The translations under genes and the position numbers were made by a program. Source: Candidatus Gastranaerophilales bacterium (lineage in GTDB: Bacteria > Cyanobacteriota > Vampirovibrionia > Gastranaerophilales > Gastranaerophilaceae). From it: DNA of 64,000 bases. The DNA lies in NCBI GenBank assembly GCA_944324165.1, contig CALUVG010000001.1, forward strand, positions 112,394-176,393, written 5' to 3'. Shown here one piece after another: positions 58,398-64,000 of this stretch. Positions within the stretch are counted from its first letter, which is position 1; every line of letters begins with the position of its first letter. The notes under the pieces were generated by a model, which saw nothing but the letters and a program-made list of their open reading frames with translations, ran no database searches and was not told where the DNA came from.

Positions 58398-58712
58398 TCA
58401 ATCCAGATTAGAAACAACAAGATAAACAAATCTTGTTGTTTTTTCATCAAGCCCTTCTATTTTACGTTTAATTTTCTCCTTTAAAATCTCACTGGATTCA
58501 TAATAATCGTTTTCAAACAATGATTGAATAGGCACTTCTAGTGCTTCTGCTATATTTTTCAAAGTTTCCAAGGAGGGATACGCCTGACCCATTTCTATTT
58601 TGACGATCTGGCGCGGACTAATATCAACTTTCTCTGAAAGCATTTCCTGTGTAATTTTTTTTGACTTTCTGATTGTTCTTATTTTTAAGCCCAAAAGTTC
58701 TTTGTCATTCAT
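58398..58712 (-). CDS. XRE-family regulator next to the third pilin
   Basis: The ATG at 58712 has AAAGGAG upstream, which is better than the reading from 58754. The 104-residue protein has an N-terminal XRE helix-turn-helix (LGLKIRTIRKSKKITQEMLS, then VDISPRQIVKIEMGQAYP, ending in LEVPIQSLFE) and a charged C-terminal helix. It is larger than the HTH proteins beside the other two pilins, and unlike them it has a ribosome binding site. It is divergent from the pilin at 58870. A role as repressor of that pilin is inferred from its position and the operator-like repeats between them. Confidence 0.85.
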   Translation of the reverse strand: MNDKELLGLKIRTIRKSKKITQEMLSEKVDISPRQIVKIEMGQAYPSLETLKNIAEALEVPIQSLFENDYYESSEILKEKIKRKIEGLDEKTTRFVYLVVSNLD

Positions 58713-58781
58713 ACTAATCTCCTTTAATAAATTGTATTTATTTTTTGAGAACAATATAATGAGCTATAATTCATTATTTTC

Positions 58782-58835
58782 TTGACAATATGCAAAATAA
58801 TTCATATAATGTGAATATAAATACATATAATGCGT
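58782..58835 (+). promoter_or_regulatory. Consensus pilin promoter with several inverted repeats
   Basis: TTGACA (58782-58787), 17 bases and TATAAT (58805-58810) are a perfect sigma-70 promoter. Inverted repeats follow: TTCA/TGAA around 58801-58815 overlaps the -10, and AATAC/GTATT lies at about 58818-58836, followed by short TGCATA elements. A perfect promoter covered by such repeats suggests tight repression. Confidence 0.75.
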
Positions 58836-58869
58836 ATTAAGTGCATAAAATTGCATAGAAAGGAGATAT

Positions 58870-59658
58870 ATGAATAAAAACCAAGCTTTTACTCTTGCAG
58901 AAGTACTGATTACCCTTGCCATAATCGGTGTTGTTGCAGCTCTAACAATCCCTTCACTAATTAAGAAATATGAAATAAGACATACAATGACTGCGCTAAA
59001 AGAAATATATTCAGTCATGGATCAAGCTGCCAAATTAACTATTGCTGAAAACGGCACTCCTGATACATGGTATTCTAATGTAACGACAGGACTCAATGCC
59101 AAAAATGAAATTATGTTAAACAAATTCAAACCTTATTTACGCATTACTAAAATATGTCAACCAGGTGAACAGGGCTGTTTTACTGATGTAATGTATAAAA
59201 AAATAGACGGCAAAGACACTCGAAACTGGAATAGAAACAACAGTGATATTATTTCCTTTCGTTTAAATAACGGTATGCTTGGATTTTTACTGTCTTATGG
59301 AATAAATTCAAAAAAAGTTAATGATGACCTGCATTATTATGGTGTAATATCTATAGATGTAAATGGAGCAAAGAGACCAAATGTTTTTGGTCGTGATGTG
59401 TTCTCTCTTATGTTAACCGAAAGAGGAATTATACCATTCGGCTTGCCGGGTGAATATATGAATGGTGCTTATGATCAAGATGAAGATGGAAATTGGACAA
59501 TTCCTATCACTGATGTCAAACAGGTATGTAATAGAACAGATTGCCTTGGTTACTGTGAAGGCTGTGCCGCCTGGATAATCTACAAAGGGAATATGGATTA
59601 TCTTTTTTGTGATGATTTAAGCTGGGATGGCAAAACATCTTGCTCTGAAAAAAATTAA
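58870..59658 (+). CDS. Type IV pilin-like protein (third copy)
   Basis: The 262-residue protein has the shortest leader (MNKNQA), followed by FTLAEVLITLAIIGVVAALTIPSL. The cut would be after Ala6. The C-terminus CAAWIIYKGNMDYLFC with DDLSWDGKTSC closely matches the first pilin (13401), so these two are paralogues, while the second (39643) is more distant. AAAGGAGA precedes the ATG. The gene is followed by a strong hairpin before infB. It sits next to the toxin-antitoxin pair and the XRE gene. Confidence 0.9.
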   Translation: MNKNQAFTLAEVLITLAIIGVVAALTIPSLIKKYEIRHTMTALKEIYSVMDQAAKLTIAENGTPDTWYSNVTTGLNAKNEIMLNKFKPYLRITKICQPGEQGCFTDVMYKKIDGKDTRNWNRNNSDIISFRLNNGMLGFLLSYGINSKKVNDDLHYYGVISIDVNGAKRPNVFGRDVFSLMLTERGIIPFGLPGEYMNGAYDQDEDGNWTIPITDVKQVCNRTDCLGYCEGCAAWIIYKGNMDYLFCDDLSWDGKTSCSEKN

Positions 59659-59703
59659 CATAACCCTTTAAGTTCGAATACAATGCAAAATATAGAAAAC
59701 TAA

Positions 59704-59730
59704 CAGGTAATATGGTATTCATATTACCTG
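59704..59730. terminator. Terminator between third pilin and infB
   Basis: A perfect 11-base stem (CAGGTAATATG and its complement) with a five-base loop is followed by ATTTTAAAG. The genes on each side are convergent. Confidence 0.85.
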
Positions 59731-59756
59731 ATTTTAAAGTGTTTTAGCCGCAAAGA

Positions 59757-62279
59757 CTATAAACTTTTACGTTCGACTTCTTCTTTTGTTGAAACTTGAA
59801 TAATGTCACCAACTTCTATATCATTAAATTTAGCAAAAGAAATACCGCATTCAAATCCTTGAGCAACTTCTTTTACATCATCCTTAAAGCGTTTAAGCTG
59901 ATCAATTGCGCCCTTGAATATTTCTTTGCCATCACGAAGTACTACAGCATCCTTGCTGCGGACAATTTTACCTTCTGTTACATAACATCCTGCAATTCTT
60001 GTCGTTTTACCAATCGTAAATATTTGACGAACTTCAGCTTTTCCAAGCTCAACTTCTTTAATTTCAGGTTCAAGAAGTGAAAGCATTGTCTTTTCAATAT
60101 CTTCAAGAATTTGGTATATAATATCGTATTTCTTGATAATTACGCCTTCTTTTTCAGCAGCAGCTGCCGCATTTGCATCTTCTTTTACAGTAAATCCTAA
60201 AATCAATGCCCCGGACGCTGATGCAAGCATAACATCCGCTTCAGAAATATCACCAACACCAACGTGAATAATTTTTGTTTTAATAAGTTTACTGTCAAGC
60301 TGCGCAATAGCTTGAGAAACAGCTTCTGCTGAACCATGTGTATTTGCTTTAATAATAAGGTTAAGTTCAGGAATATCATCCTCACCGGCAGCGGCTTCAC
60401 GTCTTATGTGTGCCGGCAGCATTGTTTCAAGACGTTTATCACGTTCTTTTTCCTTGCGTTTTTCAACAATTGTCTTCATTTCTTTTTCGTTTTTAACAAC
60501 CTCAAAATAATCTCCTGCCTGAGGAACTTCTGTTAACCCTAGAATTTCAACAGGAGTAGAAGGTTCTGCCTTTTGGATTCTTTCGCCGCTATCGGAAAGC
60601 AAAGCTCTTACACGCCCGCAAGCTGTACCGACAACAATACAGTTGCCAACACGTAATGTTCCGTTTTGAACTAATAAAGTCGCAACAGGTCCTTTACCTT
60701 TGTCCAAATTAGCTTCAATTACAACACCTGAAGCCTCAGCCTTAGGATTTGCTCTTAAATCTTCCAAATCTGCAACTAAAAGAATATATTCAAGCAATTC
60801 ATCAATACCTGTTCCATTGAGTGCTGAAACTTTTACTGTAATAGTCTCACCGCCCCATTCTTCAGGAACGAGTCCGTGCTCGGTCAATTGCTGCAAAATT
60901 CTATCCGGATTTGCATCAGGCTTATCTATTTTGTTTACTGCAACAATAATAGGCACATTTGCAGCTTTAGCGTGGTTTATCGCCTCAATTGTCTGCGGCA
61001 TAATACCATCATCTGCTGCTACAACAAGAATTGCAATATCTGTTGCTTTTGCTCCACGTGCACGCATTTCTGTAAAGGCTTCGTGACCCGGGGTATCAAC
61101 AAACACAATTTTTTTATTTTCTTTGTCGCCGTCCAGATAAACGGTATAAGCCCCTATAGATTGTGTAATACCACCGACTTCCGTTGCAACAATTTTGTGT
61201 TTTGATGCACGTATACTATCAAGAAGTGTTGTCTTACCATGGTCTACGTGCCCCATAATACTAACTACAGGAGCGCGTTTTTTCAATAATTTTTTATCAA
61301 CTTCAGTTAATGCCTTTGTTTTCTGTTCTTTTTCCAATTCTTCTTCTACATAAGCATCCAAATCTTCATCTAGAACTTCTAATCCATATTCTGCACAAAT
61401 CTTTTTAATAACATCGACATCAATTAACTGATTTACGGTTGCCATAATGCCTTGAAACATAAGATATTTAACAATTTCAGCAGGAGTTTTTTGTATTTTT
61501 TCAGATAACTCGCTTATAGTCATAGCATGGTTAACAACAATTTGTGTAATCTGCTCAACTTCTTCTTCCTTATGCACTTTTTTCTTGTGTTTTTGAGCTG
61601 CGGCTTTTTCAAGAGAAATTCTTTCTTGTTCTTCTTTTTTAGAAAAATCTTTATCTTTACGTTTACCGTCAGAACGCTTTTTGGAGCCGCCTTTATTTTC
61701 ATATATATCCTGCGGGATAATATGTCTTACCGGTTTTTTCTCACCGGTCTGAGCAGAAGGTTTCTCAAAAGGACGTTTAGTTTTAGTTTTTTCTTCACCG
61801 GTTTTGTTAAGTTTTTCTCCTCGTTCGCCGCGAACAGCAGTATCTTTTGGCGGAAATTTTTTACCTGCCGGTTTTCTTAAAGCTGTATTTTCACCTTCCG
61901 ATTTTCGTGGGGCACGTCTTACTATTTCGAGTTTGTTTTGCGGCTTAACAACTTCGATTTTAGGACGTTTAACCTCTTCAACCACAGGCTGAACCTGCTG
62001 AACAGCTTTAGTGTCCGCTACTTCTGCAGTATTTTCTTTAACAGGAGCTGCGACTTCCACAGGTTTTGCCTTTTTGACCACAAAAGCCTTAGGCTTTTTA
62101 ACCTGTTTTACAGACCCTGCAGCTATAAAATCTTTTAATCTTCTTATTTGATCAACAGTAACAGAACTTGCGTGAGTCTTACCTGTTATGTTTATTTGTG
62201 CGAATTTTTCAATGACTTCCTTGCTGGTAAGCCCCAATTCTTTTGCTAATTCACTTATTCTTACTGTATCAAAACTCAT
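59757..62279 (-). CDS. infB: Translation initiation factor IF-2
   Basis: IF-2 is the GTPase that brings initiator tRNA to the ribosome. The 840-residue protein has an IF2_N domain at each of two places (about 3-50 and 250-295) with a Lys/Glu-rich disordered segment between. The GTPase domain begins with GHVDHGKTTLLDS near residue 342. It continues with DTPGHEAFTEM and NKIDKP. The C-terminal domains include GSAEAVSQAIAQLDS and KDAVVLRDGKEIFKG. It overlaps ylxR by 11 bases. The usual nusA neighbour is absent; prfA lies upstream instead. Confidence 0.97.
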   Translation of the reverse strand: MSFDTVRISELAKELGLTSKEVIEKFAQINITGKTHASSVTVDQIRRLKDFIAAGSVKQVKKPKAFVVKKAKPVEVAAPVKENTAEVADTKAVQQVQPVVEEVKRPKIEVVKPQNKLEIVRRAPRKSEGENTALRKPAGKKFPPKDTAVRGERGEKLNKTGEEKTKTKRPFEKPSAQTGEKKPVRHIIPQDIYENKGGSKKRSDGKRKDKDFSKKEEQERISLEKAAAQKHKKKVHKEEEVEQITQIVVNHAMTISELSEKIQKTPAEIVKYLMFQGIMATVNQLIDVDVIKKICAEYGLEVLDEDLDAYVEEELEKEQKTKALTEVDKKLLKKRAPVVSIMGHVDHGKTTLLDSIRASKHKIVATEVGGITQSIGAYTVYLDGDKENKKIVFVDTPGHEAFTEMRARGAKATDIAILVVAADDGIMPQTIEAINHAKAANVPIIVAVNKIDKPDANPDRILQQLTEHGLVPEEWGGETITVKVSALNGTGIDELLEYILLVADLEDLRANPKAEASGVVIEANLDKGKGPVATLLVQNGTLRVGNCIVVGTACGRVRALLSDSGERIQKAEPSTPVEILGLTEVPQAGDYFEVVKNEKEMKTIVEKRKEKERDKRLETMLPAHIRREAAAGEDDIPELNLIIKANTHGSAEAVSQAIAQLDSKLIKTKIIHVGVGDISEADVMLASASGALILGFTVKEDANAAAAAEKEGVIIKKYDIIYQILEDIEKTMLSLLEPEIKEVELGKAEVRQIFTIGKTTRIAGCYVTEGKIVRSKDAVVLRDGKEIFKGAIDQLKRFKDDVKEVAQGFECGISFAKFNDIEVGDIIQVSTKEEVERKSL

Positions 62280-62511
62280 TTAATAATTTTCCTTTCACTT
62301 CATCCGGTATAGAAACTTTTAGAGATTTTTGAAGTTTATTTTTTTTGAATGCGTTCTCTACACAAGTTTTATTATAGCAGAGATATGCAGATCTGCCAAA
62401 TATTTTTGTATCAGGGTTGACAAAGACGTTATAATGCGCATCACGTGTAATTTTTATTAATTCATTTCTATCAGTAATTTTTCCACAAGCTGCACATTTT
62501 CTATCTGTCAC
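62269..62511 (-). CDS. ylxR: YlxR family RNA-binding protein
   Basis: The start is GTG at 62511, overlapping the prfA stop by one base (TAGTG). The 80-residue protein begins RKCAACGKITDRNELIKI, and has GRSAYLCYNKTCVENAFKKNKL, the YlxR/DUF448 signature. In B. subtilis this family (RnpM) binds RNase P RNA. It normally lies between nusA and infB; here it lies between prfA and infB, so the nusA part of that operon has been separated. Confidence 0.9.
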   Translation of the reverse strand: MTDRKCAACGKITDRNELIKITRDAHYNVFVNPDTKIFGRSAYLCYNKTCVENAFKKNKLQKSLKVSIPDEVKGKLLNEF

Positions 62512-63593
62512 TAATTCACCTCTGCAAGTTTCTCCAATTTTAACTTTTGATCATGTTCAGTAAGCAGTTTTATTAATTCATCCAGATCTCCGTCAATTAC
62601 AGTCCATACATTCAGGTTGTGATTGATACGGTGGTCTGTCAAACGTCCCTGCGGGAAGTTATATGTTCTGATACGTTCACTTCTGTCGCCGGAGCCAACC
62701 TGAGAACGACGCAAATCAGTAATTTCCTTCATCTGCTTTTGCACTTCCATATCATAAAGTTTTGCTTTTAATATCTGAAGGGCACGTTCTTTGTTTTGCA
62801 ATTGAGAACGTTCTTCTGTACAAAATATCATAATACCTGTCGGTTTATGAAATACACGGGCTGCGGTTTCAACCTTATTTACATTTTGTCCGCCTGCCCC
62901 GCCTGAACGCGCAGTTGTAATTTCTACGTCGTTCATATTTAATTCTACTTCTACATCATCAACTTCCGGCATAACCGCAACCGTAGCAGTTGAAGTATGC
63001 ACACGCCCCTGAGATTCTGTTGCAGGAACACGTTGAACTCTGTGAACACCTGATTCGTATTTCAATTTAGAATATATACTGTCACCTTTAATTGAAATAA
63101 TTACTTCAGAAACACCGCCGGCTTCACAATCGGTTTTACTCAATATTTGAGTCTGCCACCCCTGTTTATCCGCATAACGCATATACATACGCATTAAATC
63201 TCCGGCAAAAATATTTGCCTCATCACCGCCGGCTCCACCGCGGATCTCCAACATAATATCTTTGTCATCCATCGGATCACGGGGCAATAGTAATATTTTC
63301 ATTTTTTCTTCATATTCAGGAATTTTTGCCTCATTTGACTCTATTTCAGATTTCAAAAACGATCTCATTTCTTCGTCAGTTTCGGAGTGTAATAATTCTT
63401 TTGCCTCAGCAATTGCATCTATGGCTTTTTGCCAGTCATAATACAGATTTACTGTTTCCTCCATTGATTTACGCTGTTTTGACAAGTCTCGAAAACGATT
63501 GTAATCCTGTATAACTGCGGGGTCGGATAAGGTTTCTCCCAGCTCTTTATATTTCTTTTCTATCTGCAAAATTTTATCTAACATATCTTTCAT
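62511..63593 (-). CDS. prfA: Peptide chain release factor 1
   Basis: RF1 ends translation at UAA and UAG. The 360-residue protein has the RF1 recognition tripeptide PAT (RVPATES) and the catalytic GGQ in [39 protein letters not shown] is conserved as usual. Its own stop is TAG. There is no Shine-Dalgarno; an extended -10 (TGTTATAAT, minus strand 63611-63603) ends nine bases before the ATG, leaving a leader of only two to three bases. It is the first gene of the prfA-ylxR-infB transcript. Confidence 0.96.
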   Translation of the reverse strand: MKDMLDKILQIEKKYKELGETLSDPAVIQDYNRFRDLSKQRKSMEETVNLYYDWQKAIDAIAEAKELLHSETDEEMRSFLKSEIESNEAKIPEYEEKMKILLLPRDPMDDKDIMLEIRGGAGGDEANIFAGDLMRMYMRYADKQGWQTQILSKTDCEAGGVSEVIISIKGDSIYSKLKYESGVHRVQRVPATESQGRVHTSTATVAVMPEVDDVEVELNMNDVEITTARSGGAGGQNVNKVETAARVFHKPTGIMIFCTEERSQLQNKERALQILKAKLYDMEVQKQMKEITDLRRSQVGSGDRSERIRTYNFPQGRLTDHRINHNLNVWTVIDGDLDELIKLLTEHDQKLKLEKLAEVN

Positions 63594-63644
63594 AGCAATT
63601 TCATTATAACAGGAACAAATAATTTTTCAAATGTGCAATAAAAA

Positions 63645-63661
63645 ACGACCTGTGCGGTCGT
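63645..63661 (-). terminator. Terminator on the minus strand upstream of prfA
   Basis: The six-base stem ACGACC/GGTCGT with a five-base loop is followed, on the minus strand, by TTTTTTATTG. It would end a transcript entering from the right edge of the window. Confidence 0.75.
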
Positions 63662-63902
63662 AAAGGAAAATGGAAAGGGAAAAACTTTTTATTCTTTTGT
63701 GAGTAATTTTCGTTTTTTATTTTATTTTTTTTACTATTTTAAATTTTATGTGCGTTTCCTTATTAATTTAAATAACTGGCTTTTCTAGGTTTCCTTCTTT
63801 TTTTTCGTCGATTTTTAATCCTTTTTTATTCTTATTTCTATTATTCTGAGTATCAATAGGCTCTTAAATCTTTTTTACGATTTAATCCATTTTGCTCACA
63901 AT

Positions 63903-63983
63903 TCAACTTAGCACTAATACAGGTTGTATATCGTTTCCTCTATAGTCTTGTATCTTGCTCGGGTTTATTTCACTCATTCGCAT
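63903..63983 (-). CDS. Possible small peptide ORF at the right edge
   Basis: On the minus strand AGGAG lies nine bases before an ATG at 63983, and the frame runs 26 codons to TGA at 63903. It could be a leader peptide, the start of a decayed gene or chance. The remaining 63662-63902 is very purine-rich on this strand, has no longer frame and ends at the terminator at 63645. The whole may be a non-coding RNA from upstream of the window. Confidence 0.3.
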   Translation of the reverse strand: MRMSEINPSKIQDYRGNDIQPVLVLS

Positions 63984-64000
63984 TTTTCGACACTCCTGAT

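Noticed and set aside
58764..59018. Minus-strand ORF across the third pilin promoter
   Set aside because: It is a shadow of the pilin N-terminus and covers the consensus promoter.

Overview
The window is AT-rich, densely packed, chromosomal-looking DNA with the standard stop code (TGA ends several genes and is the regulatory stop in prfB). Three type IV pilin-like genes with an A/FTLAEVLITLAI leader, a Bacteroides-like membrane pyrophosphatase, a YidC with an extra domain and several lineage-type proteins of unknown function suggest a member of the Candidatus Gastranaerophilales (Vampirovibrionia, formerly Melainabacteria), a non-photosynthetic sister group of cyanobacteria found in animal guts. 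That assignment is recognition from memory and was not checked against a database.

Layout. 1-2745: a kinase-like protein cut by the window edge, a FliA-type sigma factor and flhB, all on the minus strand. 2938-5424: gyrB. 5498-7316: prepilin peptidase co-transcribed with a SigB/F-type sigma factor. 7454-13036: gatC, pyrG, a methyltransferase, an SLC45-like carrier and a B12-binding radical SAM protein. 13044-14228: first HTH/pilin pair. 14281-18289: a winged-helix protein, then ilvC, a YhaM-like nuclease and two tandem thymidylate kinases. 18462-26105: a small Cys-rich protein, a degenerate HD-GYP protein, trkH/trkA, a kinase-like protein, yggT, mtnP and a lytic transglycosylase. 26299-35337: a possible export substrate, membrane pyrophosphatase, glyS, small proteins and a 5'-nucleotidase-like enzyme. 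35334-39540: a membrane protein, prfB with its programmed frameshift, queA and yidC. 39643-47220: second HTH/pilin pair, a KAP NTPase, leuS, and a modular protein followed by a broken copy of part of itself. 47475-51250: an NTF2-like exported protein, lspA, rluD, a small membrane protein and a CoA-dehydratase-type activase. 51301-57674: rmuC, a NarL-type regulator, a soluble histidine kinase, mgtC, ldcA and dnaX. 57763-59658: a toxin-antitoxin pair and the third HTH/pilin pair. 59757-63593: infB, ylxR and prfA.

Two patterns run across the window. First, each pilin gene is divergent from a small HTH protein. In all three intergenic gaps the pilin has a TTGACA box, a spacer of exactly 17 bp and a near-perfect -10 box, with inverted repeats overlapping or just after the -10. 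This looks like a strong promoter held off by a local repressor. With the prepilin peptidase at 5498 it suggests pilins that are expressed individually. Second, a group of genes with no Shine-Dalgarno sequence has a -10 box ending six bases before the ATG (prfB, dnaX, the toxin, the NTF2-like protein, the KAP NTPase and the first HTH gene; prfA and the second HTH gene are close variants). They look like leaderless transcripts, and in one case this moves the predicted start codon.

No tRNA, rRNA, CRISPR array or complete insertion sequence was seen.
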